This document shows, piece by piece, positions 25,191 through 35,302 of a DNA stretch of 51,834 bases. Made by a program: the position numbers and the translations under genes. Where the stretch lies: the NCBI GenBank assembly GCA_016209035.1, contig JACQWX010000041.1, forward strand, positions 1 to 51,834, written 5' to 3'. The notes beneath the pieces were generated by a model that had not been told where the DNA came from, ran no database searches, and worked only from the letters and a program-made list of their open reading frames with translations. How positions within the stretch are numbered: position 1 is the first letter of the stretch; the number at the start of each line of letters is the position of its first letter. The DNA is from Elusimicrobiota bacterium. GTDB lineage: Bacteria; Elusimicrobiota; Elusimicrobia; UBA1565; UBA9628.

Positions 25191-25639
25191 TGTCCTTAGA
25201 CTACGACCTTTACGTCGGCAAGGGGCTCTCCGAGCGCGAGCTCCTGAGCCTCATCCGCCACCGGATGGGGTTCAAGCTCACGGGCAGGAAGTTCGATGGG
25301 CCCGGCCTCTCCGGCGTGGTCTTCGAAGTGGACGCGGTCAGGAACGCCATCCTCCAGGAGGACCTGGGGCTCAGGATGGAGTTGTGCGTGGGCACCTGGA
25401 TGGACCTCTCCGCCCACGACGAGAAGAGAGGCTACCTCGGGATCGAGACCATCGCGCGGCTCTCCGTTCACGTCATCAAGCAGGGCGCTTTCGACGCGCT
25501 CCTCCTCTTCAACGGCGAGACGCCCTGCCTGCTGCGCCGCTCCGGCGTCCTGCGCCTGCGCAAGGAGTTCTGGAAGAGCATGGGCCGGCTCTCGCTGGTC
25601 GACGTCCCCTACAAGCTCGAGGACCTTCCGTCGCTCTAG
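25190..25639 (+). CDS. hypothetical protein, 149 aa
   Basis: The protein starts at GTG 25190 inside the cysE stop (TAGTG). It opens LDYDLYVGKGLSERELLSLI, faintly like the N-terminus of SitI3-type immunity proteins, which I would not rely on. It contains LGIETIARLSVHVIKQGAFD and LLLFNGETPCLLRRSG, suggesting an alpha/beta cytoplasmic domain with no signal peptide or membrane helix. Coupling to cysE suggests co-expression, not necessarily shared function. The stop at 25637-25639 runs into the repeat cluster. Confidence 0.6.
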   Translation: MSLDYDLYVGKGLSERELLSLIRHRMGFKLTGRKFDGPGLSGVVFEVDAVRNAILQEDLGLRMELCVGTWMDLSAHDEKRGYLGIETIARLSVHVIKQGAFDALLLFNGETPCLLRRSGVLRLRKEFWKSMGRLSLVDVPYKLEDLPSL

Positions 25640-25789
25640 GCGCCAGGCTTGACCTGCGGTCCTAGACCAAGCCCAAGCCTGGCACCTGTTGACATCGCCC
25701 CGGCGAAGCGGTATCTTCACGCAGGTGCCAGGTTTGCCCAGGTGCCAGGCTTGGTATAGGGTCAAGCTACAGGGTTCAAGCCAGGCGCC
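25639..25789. repeat. GGYGCCAGGYTTG inverted-repeat cluster, five units
   Basis: Units occur at 25639-25651 (+), 25674-25686 (-), 25724-25736 (+), 25741-25753 (+) and 25777-25789 (-). Units 1-2 and 4-5 are inverted pairs able to form hairpins with 22- to 23-base loops. The cluster fills most of the 162-base gap between two genes and ends at the AGGAGG of the next gene. Confidence 0.85.
25689..25717 (+). promoter_or_regulatory. sigma-70-type promoter within the repeat cluster
   Basis: TTGACA (25689-25694) and TATCTT (25712-25717) are 17 bases apart, in the non-repeat segment between the two hairpin pairs. The downstream leader contains the second hairpin and the AGGAGG of the next gene. Confidence 0.6.
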
Positions 25790-25801
25790 TAGGAGGATGC
25801 C

Positions 25802-26053
25802 ATGCCTGAGAAGGAGATCGGGAAGTTCACACACTATTTCGCCCATGTCTCTGTCGGGGTCATCGCCTTGACGGACGGCTTGAAGGTGGGGGACACCATC
25901 CATGTGAAGGGCGTGCACGACGACTTCACCCAGAAGGTGGAGTCCATTGAGATCGAGCACAAGAGCGTCCCGGAAGGCAAGCCGGGAGAGGCCGTCGGCG
26001 TCAAGGTGGCCGCGAAGGTCCACCCGCACGACCGGGTCTTCAAGGTCGAGTAG
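25802..26053 (+). CDS. EF-Tu domain II-like small protein
   Basis: The 83-residue protein (KEIGKFTHYFAHVSVGVIAL, DGLKVGDTIHVKG, FTQKVESIEIEHKSV, HPHDRVFKVE) is one free-standing beta-barrel of the translation-factor domain II type. It matches a family usually called 'translation elongation factor-like protein' and also resembles the C-terminal domain of U32 peptidases. Without a GTPase domain its role is unknown. AGGAGG lies seven bases upstream. Its 3' end overlaps the FKBP gene convergently by 14 bases. Confidence 0.8.
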   Translation: MPEKEIGKFTHYFAHVSVGVIALTDGLKVGDTIHVKGVHDDFTQKVESIEIEHKSVPEGKPGEAVGVKVAAKVHPHDRVFKVE

Positions 26054-26747
26054 CGGCTACGACCTCGACCAGTTCGATCTCGAAGACCAGGATCGAGCCT
26101 CCGGGGATGCGGGGAGGCCGGCCGTCGTCTCCGTAGGCGGTTTCGGGGGGGCAGACCGCCCTGGCCTTGCCGCCGGGCTTGAGCTTCTGGACCACTTCCG
26201 TCCAGCATGGGATGACGCCGCCTGTCAGATTGAACTCTAAGGGCTGGCCCTTCTTGTAAGAGCTGTCGAACACGGTGCCGTCGGTGAGCGCCCCGACATA
26301 GTGGGCTTTGACCGAGTCGGCCGGGGTGGGCGATGTCCCGGTCCCGGCCTTCATCTCCGTGTAGATGACGCCGGAGGGGGCGCGGACCGCGTTCTTCTCC
26401 TTGGCCGCGGCCTCGAGGAACACGGCGTTCTTCTTCTTTTGCGCCTCGAGCCGGACCGCGGTGCGCGCCCGGTCGAGCTCCTGGATCTTCGGGCCGTAGG
26501 CGGACATATCCACCTGGAGCTTGCGGCCGGCGACGCCGTCCTGCAGGCCCATGGCCACGAAGGCCGATTCGGCCGGGGTGAGGTCGAAGGCGGTGATGGA
26601 GTTGCTCAGGGCCACGCCCAGGGCATAGAGGACTTTGGCCTCCTCGGTGGCCAAGGCCGGCGCTTTTCCGGCGTCCTTCTTCTCTTTCTGCGCGAAAGCA
26701 GTCCCCGTCAATGCCGCCGCAAGCGCGACCGCGATCCATGTTCTCAT
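26040..26747 (-). CDS. FKBP-type peptidyl-prolyl isomerase, exported
   Basis: The protein has 235 residues from ATG 26747, with GGAGG four bases upstream. Residues 1-20 (MRTWIAVALAAALTGTAFA) are a signal peptide, so it works in the periplasm. An FKBP_N helical dimerisation region (about 35-125) precedes the FKBP domain: VKAHYVGALTDGTVFDSS, PLEFNLTGGVIPCWTE and GGSILVFEIELVEV. This is the FkpA/Mip layout. The Tyr, Asp, Phe and Trp positions of the ligand pocket are visible. It should assist folding of exported proteins. Confidence 0.92.
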   Translation of the reverse strand: MRTWIAVALAAALTGTAFAQKEKKDAGKAPALATEEAKVLYALGVALSNSITAFDLTPAESAFVAMGLQDGVAGRKLQVDMSAYGPKIQELDRARTAVRLEAQKKKNAVFLEAAAKEKNAVRAPSGVIYTEMKAGTGTSPTPADSVKAHYVGALTDGTVFDSSYKKGQPLEFNLTGGVIPCWTEVVQKLKPGGKARAVCPPETAYGDDGRPPRIPGGSILVFEIELVEVVAATRP

Positions 26748-26761
26748 TGGGCCTCCGGTGG

Positions 26762-26781
26762 GGTCTTGAAATTTCAAGACC
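26762..26781. repeat. perfect 20-bp palindrome in a divergent gap
   Basis: GGTCTTGAAA joined to TTTCAAGACC with no loop. It lies between FKBP (minus) and the 103-aa gene (plus) and is followed by TGACCCC, a flank I recall beside similar palindromes in other bacterial genomes. Confidence 0.8.
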
Positions 26782-26798
26782 TGACCCCAAACATGCGC

Positions 26799-26804
26799 TA
26801 TAAT
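26799..26804 (+). promoter_or_regulatory. -10 box implying a leaderless mRNA
   Basis: TATAAT ends seven bases before the ATG at 26812, so transcription should begin at or next to the start codon. The -35 region is weak. Confidence 0.55.
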
Positions 26805-26811
26805 AGCAGAA

Positions 26812-27123
26812 ATGACGCTTGAGAAGACCATTTACGTGGACTGTCCCTGTTGCGGCGCCAGGATTGAGGCCCTGCGGGAGAATGGCAAGGTCCTCCAGCA
26901 TTGGGCCAAGCCCCTAGCCAAGGATAAGGAGGGGGACCCCATCAAGGCCGCGACCGAGAGGATGAAGGCCGAGAAGGAGCGTCTCAGCAAGTACCTCGAC
27001 GGCGCCAAGGACGTGCTGGCGGACCAGAAAAGGGCGGCCATGGAGAAGTTCGAGAGGGAGAAGGAAAGGATCAAGCGGGAGAAGGACGACTCGCCCCCGC
27101 CTCGGCCATTCGATCTCGATTAG
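26812..27123 (+). CDS. small zinc-knuckle coiled-coil protein
   Basis: The 103-residue protein has one C-x2-C knuckle (VDCPCCGARIE, residues 9-19) followed by a long charged helix rich in Lys/Glu (about 40-95: RMKAEKERLSKYLDGAKDVL) that should form a coiled coil. It has no signal peptide. Its function is unknown; similar small proteins occur as unannotated cytoplasmic proteins. The start is fixed by the -10 box directly upstream. It overlaps the tricorn gene convergently by four bases. Confidence 0.7.
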   Translation: MTLEKTIYVDCPCCGARIEALRENGKVLQHWAKPLAKDKEGDPIKAATERMKAEKERLSKYLDGAKDVLADQKRAAMEKFEREKERIKREKDDSPPPRPFDLD

Positions 27124-30100
27124 GCCGAGGCCAGGACCTTGCCCGCCCGGTGCTTCCTCAGCGGCCTAGGAGTCTTGTTGGGCGCGGCGCCCAGCTCGGG
27201 CAAGGCCATCTGTCCGGCCTTGAGGCGCTCCATGGCGACGGCGACGGCTTTCTCCAGCTGGGGGTCGTCGCCGGCCACGAAGGAAGCCGGGTCCCACTCG
27301 ACTTCGACGTCGGGGTCCACCCCGCGGTTCTCGACGCCCCAGCCAGGGCCGTGGAACCAGAAGGCGTACTCGGGCTGGGTCGCCAGCCCCTGGTCCACGA
27401 AGCGTCTGCGGCCGTCGATGCCCACGACGCCGCCCCAAGTGCGTTTCCCCACCAGCACGCCGAGCTTCAAGGACTTGAAGGCCTGGGAGAAGATGTCGCC
27501 GTCCGAGCCGCAGCGCTCGTCGCAGATCGCCACGATGGGCCCCCGCACCGCGTGCTCGGGATAGGTGAGGGCGACCCCCATGCGCCTGCGGGCGCAGCCC
27601 ACGGGCCTGCGCGCCAGCTTGCTGATGACCATGCCCGAGACGAAGCCGCCGCCGTTGAACCGGACGTCCACGACGAGCCCGTCCTTGGCGGACTCGGTGT
27701 AGAGGCCGCGGTGGAACTCGATCAAGCCCTGGCAGCCCATGTCCGGGATGTGGAGGTAGCCGAGCCTGCCTCCGGAGAGCCTTGAGACGAGCTCCCGGTT
27801 CGCCCGGACCCAGTCTCGGTAGCGGGCCTTGCTCTCGTCCGCGATGGTGCGGACCGTCACCTCCCGGGACTTGGCCGGGTCGGACGAGGCTCCCACGCGC
27901 AGGGTCACCGGGACGTCCACCCGGTTGGCCAGGAGGGTGTTGGGATGCACGGGGCTCTTCACTTCCACGCCGTCCACCGCGAGCAGGTAGTCCCCCTCCT
28001 TGACGCCCACGCCCGAGGCCGACAGCGGCGAGCCGTGTCCCTTCATCCAGCCGTCCCCGGCGTAGATGCGCTTGAAGCGGTAGCGGCCGGAGGCGTCGGG
28101 CTCGATATCCGCGCCCAGGAGTCCGATGCGGTACTGGGGGGGCGCGGCGTAGTCGCCCCCGAACTCGTAGGCATGGGAGGTGTTGAGCTCGCCCTGCATG
28201 TCCCAGATGAGGTCCGAGAGCTCGGAGCGCGTCGCGACCTTGTCCAAGAGGGGGCGGTAGCGGTCCCGGACCCCTTTCCAATCGACGCCGGAGAGGTCCT
28301 GGGTCCAGAAGAAGTCCCGCTGGTCGCGCCAGGCCTGCAGGTAGATCTGCCGCCACTCCTTCCTGGGCTCGACCTCGAGCCGGACGCGGTTGAGGTCCAG
28401 CCAGCCGCTCTCCGGGCCCGGGGAGTCGCCGCCGGGCGCGTCGGCGGGAGGCTTCTCTCCCGCCTTGACCACGCGCAGACGCTTCTCGACGCGGACCAGC
28501 ATCTTCTCGCCGTTGCGGCCTACGCTGAAGTCCGAGACGCCCGAGCAGACGACGTCGTGCTTGCGCAGGGCGAAGTCCCAGGCCTCGATCGAGGCCGAGG
28601 GCTTGTCCTCGCCGCTGATCCAGTCCTTGCCGAGCATGCCCGTCTTGGGCACGGCCAGCATGAGGAGCTTCCCCTTGACCGCGGCGAGCCTGGCGTAGTC
28701 GCCCTCCTTGACCGGGACTTCCTCGATGCGCCGGCCGATGCCGTCGAAGTCGATCGAGAAGGCGGTCTCCTTGTGGGCGTCTTTCTTCCCGTCCTTCTTC
28801 TTCTCCTCGGGCTTGGGCATGGGGAACAGCGGCGAGTACTCCGATGCCTTGAGCGTCGCGAGGTAGGGCTTCACCATGTGGTAGAAGGTGGAGTTGAGTT
28901 CGGCCGAGTCGAGCACCGGGTTGAAGTGCCGCTGGGAGAGGAAGGCCAGATATTTCGCTTCAGGGTCGAACACCGGGGCGCGGTTGTAGAACTCGCAGTC
29001 CGTCACGCCGTGGGCCGTCTTCGCCTTCGCGTCGTAGACCCGGATGGAACTGCCATAGTAGAACTCGCCGTGGGTGCGTTCGGGCTTGACATAGGCGAGG
29101 TAGCGTCCGTCGGGGGACCAGGAGAGGTCGGCGATCTCGCTGATCCGGCCCTGGTCGATGACCTCGGCCGCGCCTTTCTTGAGGTCGACGAGGTGCAGGC
29201 GCAGACGCTCGTCGGCCGCCGCGGCCAGGTCGTGCTTGGGCGAGGCCGAGAGCTCCCACAGGAATCCCATGCCCAGGTTGCCGAGTCGGGCCTCGCGCTC
29301 CCCGGAAGCCGCGCTCCATATCTCGAGCCCCTCTTCGCCGCCCTCGTCGCCGACCACGAGGACCCTCTTGCCGTCGGCCAGCCAGCATCCCAGCCGGTAG
29401 CGCACGCCCTGGCGGGCTCCCAGCTGGCGCACCGCGCCCTCCCAGTTCGACATCGCAAAGGGCTTGCCGCGCGTCGTGACGAGCACGCTTGTCCCGCGGG
29501 GATGGAGCTGGCAGTCGGTGAGATAGCGGTCGGCCGGGACGAACTTGCGGGCCAGGCCGGTCTTGGCGCTGCCGGTGCGGATGCGCAGGCGATTGTCCTG
29601 CGAGCGCGCCGGATCGAGGAGCCAGATCTCGGCTCCCTTCTGGTAGACGACGCGCTTCCCGTCCGTCGAGGGGAATCGGACGTAGAAATCCATGTGGTGG
29701 GTATGGCGCTTCAGGTCCGAACCGTCGGCCTTGACGGAGTAGATGTTCCCGTGGTCCTCATGGTCCGAGAGGAAGAAGACCCGGTCGCCGACCCACATGG
29801 GAGCGACCGCGTTGCCAGCCAGCTCCACGAACTTGCGGAAGCTCTGGCTGCGCATGTCGCCGGTCCAGAGGACGCCGCAGAGCCCCCCGCGGTAGCGCTT
29901 CCACCTGGCCGGGTCGAGGTAGTTCCTGCCGATCACGACGCGCCTGCCGTCCGGGTGGAGGGCCGCCGTGACCGCCTGGCCGATGGGAAGCTCCGCGATG
30001 CTCCCGTTCGACAGCGCCACGGTGAAGAGCCGCGTCTCCCGTGTCGTGGGGCTGGCCAGGGAGCTCCGGAAGACCACCTTGCGGCTCTCCGGCGTCCAGC

Positions 30101-30389
30101 CTACCGTGACCGTGGCGGCGTTGTGCCAGGTCAGCCGCCGGGCCTCGCCGCCCTCGGCCGGGATGATATAGATGTTGGCGGTGTCCTCCTTGGTGGAGGT
30201 GAACGCGATCCACTTGCCGTCCGGCGAGAAGTGGGGGAAATTGACCTCGCCGGGCCAATGCGTGAGCCTGCGGGCCGAGCCGTCCTTCACGGATGCCGCC
30301 CAGAGGGAATCCTCGCACACGAACGCCATCAGGTCCCGATGGACCGTCGGATAGCGGAGATAGCCGTCGTTGTGGTCGTTCTGCGCCAT
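27120..30389 (-). CDS. tricorn protease
   Basis: The 1089-residue protein starts at ATG 30389, with AAGGAG upstream. The N-terminal half holds the beta-propellers (HFSPDGKWIAFTSTKEDTAN, LSWSPDGRYLAYVKPE). Further on are a PDZ domain (SGVGVKEGDYLLAVDGVEV) and a tail-specific-protease core. Catalytic elements are present: His about 739 in ELNTSHAYEFGGDY, Ser about 960 in CDERCGSDGDIFSQ, and ENRGVDPDVEVEWD near the C-terminus, the glutamate region. Tricorn hexamers degrade peptides released by other proteases. No signal peptide is present, so it is cytosolic. The length matches bacterial tricorns and the frame is intact. Confidence 0.93.
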   Translation of the reverse strand: MAQNDHNDGYLRYPTVHRDLMAFVCEDSLWAASVKDGSARRLTHWPGEVNFPHFSPDGKWIAFTSTKEDTANIYIIPAEGGEARRLTWHNAATVTVGWTPESRKVVFRSSLASPTTRETRLFTVALSNGSIAELPIGQAVTAALHPDGRRVVIGRNYLDPARWKRYRGGLCGVLWTGDMRSQSFRKFVELAGNAVAPMWVGDRVFFLSDHEDHGNIYSVKADGSDLKRHTHHMDFYVRFPSTDGKRVVYQKGAEIWLLDPARSQDNRLRIRTGSAKTGLARKFVPADRYLTDCQLHPRGTSVLVTTRGKPFAMSNWEGAVRQLGARQGVRYRLGCWLADGKRVLVVGDEGGEEGLEIWSAASGEREARLGNLGMGFLWELSASPKHDLAAAADERLRLHLVDLKKGAAEVIDQGRISEIADLSWSPDGRYLAYVKPERTHGEFYYGSSIRVYDAKAKTAHGVTDCEFYNRAPVFDPEAKYLAFLSQRHFNPVLDSAELNSTFYHMVKPYLATLKASEYSPLFPMPKPEEKKKDGKKDAHKETAFSIDFDGIGRRIEEVPVKEGDYARLAAVKGKLLMLAVPKTGMLGKDWISGEDKPSASIEAWDFALRKHDVVCSGVSDFSVGRNGEKMLVRVEKRLRVVKAGEKPPADAPGGDSPGPESGWLDLNRVRLEVEPRKEWRQIYLQAWRDQRDFFWTQDLSGVDWKGVRDRYRPLLDKVATRSELSDLIWDMQGELNTSHAYEFGGDYAAPPQYRIGLLGADIEPDASGRYRFKRIYAGDGWMKGHGSPLSASGVGVKEGDYLLAVDGVEVKSPVHPNTLLANRVDVPVTLRVGASSDPAKSREVTVRTIADESKARYRDWVRANRELVSRLSGGRLGYLHIPDMGCQGLIEFHRGLYTESAKDGLVVDVRFNGGGFVSGMVISKLARRPVGCARRRMGVALTYPEHAVRGPIVAICDERCGSDGDIFSQAFKSLKLGVLVGKRTWGGVVGIDGRRRFVDQGLATQPEYAFWFHGPGWGVENRGVDPDVEVEWDPASFVAGDDPQLEKAVAVAMERLKAGQMALPELGAAPNKTPRPLRKHRAGKVLASA

Positions 30390-30442
30390 GGTCGTTCTCC
30401 TTGGGAGCGTCCGGAGAGTAAACAAATTTCAGAGGGACTGAA

Positions 30443-32623
30443 CTAGGGGCGGGCGGCCGTTGATGCGACGAGCTCGTAGACGGCGGTGTCGGCCATGATG
30501 GGGCCGGACTCGGGGATGCGTTTCTGGAAGACCCTCCGGGCATGGCGGGACATGAACCGGCTCCAGTCGTCCTTCCGCCCTTCGGTGAGCCGGAGGTACT
30601 TGCGGCCGGGGCTCTGCCACCGGGCCAGTTCGAGCCGGTTGACGAGGATGTGGGTGATCCCGGCCTCCCGGAGCGTGCGATGGATGTCCTCGGGGCCGGC
30701 GCTTCGGCTGATCCACCACTGCAGGGGGTACTCGTCGTAATAGCTCATCACCACCGCGTCCCTGCGGCAGCGGAAGCGCCGAGCCTCGCCGAGGAAGAGC
30801 ACCTTGGCGTCCGGCGGCGTGTTCGCGTTGACGAAGTCGATGGCGGGCTGGACCGGGCAGTGGTAGGATGCGTGGGGGACGGCGAGGTAGCCCGCGGCGT
30901 CGGCCCGGCCGAGCACGACCTCGGTCGCTCCCAGGACCTTAAACCAGGTCATGACGTAGACGACCTGGAACACGAAGGCATAGGCCAGCCCTGCCCGGAG
31001 CACGACCCGGAGCTTGCGGTCGAACCCCGCGTCGAGCGCCATCGCGGTCAGGACGCACGCCAGGGGCAGGCTCGGCAGGGCATAGCGGACCATCCTGGTC
31101 GTCAGGCTCCAGGAGAGCCACAACCCGAGCCAGGAGAGCCAGAAGAACCTGGGCGCCCCGGCGCGCAAGCGCCCGAGCAGGACCACGGGCACTGACATGA
31201 ACAGGAGCGAGCCATGGTCCATGTTCTCGAAGCAGACTCGCCAAGGGTGCGTGAGCCAGAAGGCGAGGGCCTTCCAGGAGCCGAAGACCTCGGCGGGGCG
31301 CACGGCTTCAGCGTCCTGCATGAGCTCGCGCCACCTGGGCACGGCGACGTCGGCGAAGCGTTCGTGGAAGAGTGGGAAGAGCGGGTTGCCGTAATGCAGG
31401 GCGTTCTTGACGCACCAAGGCGCCGCCATGAGAACGGCCGCGCCGGCGAAGAGCGCCAAGTCCATCCGACGCTCCGGTCGGACCCATCCTTCGGACGGCC
31501 GCTCCCGCCAGGTCCAAAGGAGGCCTAGGGCCAGGACAGGGAGCAGGGGCCAAGCCTGATATTTGGAGCCCATGGCGAAACCCGTCAACACCCCGGCGGC
31601 GACGGCCCAGGTCCGCTCCTGTGCCGATAGGCATCTCGCCAAAGCCAGGAGGGCCGCGGTCTGGAACACGGCCTGGCCGTGCTCCACGGCCGCCTTCCAG
31701 GACATGGCGGACACCAGGGGGATGCCGTAGAACAGGGCCGCGGCCAGGATGCCGGCGTTCCTGCCCGCGAGCCTGCGGCCCAACGCGTAGGTCAGGACGG
31801 CGGCCTCGCATCCGAAGGACCAATGGAGGACCCTGCAGAGGAGCTCGCCGCCTAGGGGCAGGGCGATGCCGTAGAGCATCTGGACCATGAGGGGCAGGCC
31901 TGAATAGAGCAGTTCCGGCATGGGCACGATGCCGCCCTTGGCCCAATACACGTCGGGCAGGGCCAAGTGATAGACGAGGGCGTCGTAGAAGATCTCGGGC
32001 ATGAGGGCGCCGTAGAAGTCGAACCCTGCCAGGACCGCCAGGATCAGGGCCAGGAATCCCTCCCATCCCTTCCAGCGCTCTTGCTCGGGCTCTTTCGGCG
32101 CCGGCTGGGAAGAGCCGCCGGGCATCCGAGGGACGAGCAGGCTGAAAGCGAATCCTGCCAGCCCCGAGCCCAGGAGCACGGCCAGGGCCCAGGTCCTCCA
32201 AAGGCCCGCCAGGCCCAAGCCCAGCATGGCCAGCCCGAAGGCGCCCCATCCCAGGGCCGAGCCCAGCAAGAGCCTCTCAAGCCGGTCTTCGGGATCGAGC
32301 GCAAGGCCTCTGAGGACCGCCTGTCCGAGGCCGCAGGCCGATGCATGGAGCAGGGCCAGCCAGGCGCCGGCTCCGGCCGCGTTGAGCCAGACCGAGGCAT
32401 CGGCCCGGCTCAGAGGGGGGAGGACCGCGCGCCAATGGGACCAGAGCTGGCGCAGATGCTCCATGGGCATCTTGGCGTAGAAAAAGACGCCCACGACCGC
32501 GATCGCCGCGAAGGCGACGACCTGGGCCGCCGCAGGGTGAAGCCGCCATTCGAACGCGGCCGGGGCCGCAGACGGGGGGGGAGGGGGCTCTCTGTGCCGC
32601 TGGGGCCGGTGACGACGGCTCAT
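30443..32623 (-). CDS. GT-C-type membrane glycosyltransferase (PMT/ArnT-like)
   Basis: The 726-residue protein has a Pro-rich N-terminus (about 1-25), then 11-13 hydrophobic segments and a C-terminal soluble part (about 600-726). FYDALVYHLALPDVYWAKGG and AMSWKAAVEHGQAVF recall the D/E-containing loops of polyprenyl-phosphate-sugar glycosyltransferases. GFAMGSKYQAWPLLPVLAL is a typical middle helix motif. It should move a sugar across or onto a lipid or protein at the inner membrane; acceptor and donor are unknown. ATG 32623 is preferred because TACAAT (32636-32631) overlaps the upstream ATG at 32632. Confidence 0.75.
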   Translation of the reverse strand: MSRRHRPQRHREPPPPPSAAPAAFEWRLHPAAAQVVAFAAIAVVGVFFYAKMPMEHLRQLWSHWRAVLPPLSRADASVWLNAAGAGAWLALLHASACGLGQAVLRGLALDPEDRLERLLLGSALGWGAFGLAMLGLGLAGLWRTWALAVLLGSGLAGFAFSLLVPRMPGGSSQPAPKEPEQERWKGWEGFLALILAVLAGFDFYGALMPEIFYDALVYHLALPDVYWAKGGIVPMPELLYSGLPLMVQMLYGIALPLGGELLCRVLHWSFGCEAAVLTYALGRRLAGRNAGILAAALFYGIPLVSAMSWKAAVEHGQAVFQTAALLALARCLSAQERTWAVAAGVLTGFAMGSKYQAWPLLPVLALGLLWTWRERPSEGWVRPERRMDLALFAGAAVLMAAPWCVKNALHYGNPLFPLFHERFADVAVPRWRELMQDAEAVRPAEVFGSWKALAFWLTHPWRVCFENMDHGSLLFMSVPVVLLGRLRAGAPRFFWLSWLGLWLSWSLTTRMVRYALPSLPLACVLTAMALDAGFDRKLRVVLRAGLAYAFVFQVVYVMTWFKVLGATEVVLGRADAAGYLAVPHASYHCPVQPAIDFVNANTPPDAKVLFLGEARRFRCRRDAVVMSYYDEYPLQWWISRSAGPEDIHRTLREAGITHILVNRLELARWQSPGRKYLRLTEGRKDDWSRFMSRHARRVFQKRIPESGPIMADTAVYELVASTAARP

Positions 32624-32642
32624 TTGGGTCATTGTAAATAAT

Positions 32643-32879
32643 ATGGCGTCTGATGTTCACCAAAGCCGCTACCGCATCATCTTCTGCTTCTCTAGCAAAC
32701 CACCGATCATTATTTTCCTGTACCTGAACACGGCAGAGACTCTCCGAAAGGCCGGAAGCCGGCAAGATCCCTACGAGCAGTTCAAGGCAATGTTGCGTTG
32801 CGGTGAGGTTGCCCACGATCCGGATGATCCAAAGACGAAAAAGTGGATCATCGCCCAAGAAGGCGGAAGCATCAAATAA
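32643..32879 (+). CDS. small protein resembling the C-terminal half of a RelE/HigB-type toxin
   Basis: The 78-residue frame begins ASDVHQSRYRIIFCFSSKPP and continues IIIFLYLNTAETLRKAGSRQ and DPYEQFKAML. The YRIIFCF...IIIFLYL strand pair followed by a Lys/Arg helix resembles the C-terminal half of RelE/HigB-fold toxins, whose usual length is 100-120. The N-terminal helices seem absent, and no antitoxin gene follows. The base composition is visibly more AT-rich than its neighbours, suggesting transfer. It is probably a remnant, but it could be an independent small gene. The start lies 19 bases from the divergent glycosyltransferase start. Confidence 0.45.
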   Translation: MASDVHQSRYRIIFCFSSKPPIIIFLYLNTAETLRKAGSRQDPYEQFKAMLRCGEVAHDPDDPKTKKWIIAQEGGSIK

Positions 32880-32942
32880 GAGAAAACCGTTGCCGCGCCG
32901 ATTCCCGAATTTTGCTATTGTATCAGTCTGTCTTCGAAAAAG

Positions 32943-33486
32943 ATGCCTGACCGAACCTATCCGGCCCACCCGGACATCGAGAAGGTCCTCCTCACCGGGC
33001 CCCAGATCCAGGCTCGCATCGCGGAATTGGGGGCCCAGATATCCCGCGACTACGCGGGCCGGTCCCTGATCATGGTGAGCATCCTCAAGGGAAGCGTGAT
33101 CTTCCTGGGGGACCTCATGAGGGCGGTTTCGGTCGATTGCTCCGTGGATTTCATCGGGCTTTCCTCGTATTCCGGCGCCAAGTCGAGCGGCGTGGTGCGC
33201 CTGACCCTGGACCTAAGGGAGAACCCGGAGGGCAAGGACATCCTCATCGTCGAGGACATCGTGGACACGGGCCTGACCATCCACTATCTCATGGAGAACC
33301 TCAAGACCCGGGGCCTGAGGTCGCTCGAGGTCTGCACGTTCCTCAGCAAGCCCGAGTGCCGCAAGATCGAGGTGCCGCTCAAGTACGTGGGGTTCGACAT
33401 CCCCAACGAGTTCGTCGTCGGCTTCGGGCTGGACTACAACGAGAAGTTCCGCAACCTGCCCTTCGTCGGCGTCATGAGACCCAACG

Positions 33487-33497
<11 letters not shown>
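32943..33497 (+). CDS. hpt: hypoxanthine phosphoribosyltransferase
   Basis: The 184-residue purine-salvage enzyme joins hypoxanthine or guanine to PRPP. Motifs are VSILKGSVIFLGDLMRAV (the K-G pyrophosphate loop), the flexible-loop region SSYSGAKSSGVV and the PRPP signature ILIVEDIVDTGLTI. YVGFDIPNEFVVGFGLDYNE follows, as in the bacterial Hpt group. ftsH begins 11 bases inside its end in another frame; the hpt-ftsH order is common in bacteria, often with tilS. A TATTGT/TATCAG stretch about 25-30 bases upstream may be the -10 region. Confidence 0.94.
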
Positions 33498-35292
<1,795 letters not shown>

Positions 35293-35302
35293 AGCGGTCA
35301 TC

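Noticed and set aside
25639..25789. Possible CRISPR array
   Set aside because: The units are only 13 bases, alternate in orientation and have irregular spacing; they form inverted pairs. No cas gene is nearby.
28401..28470. Repeat element in the tricorn gene linker
   Set aside because: There is only a short GC-rich hairpin of about 7-8 bp, without the loop or hairpin 1 of the repeat family; common in GC-rich DNA.
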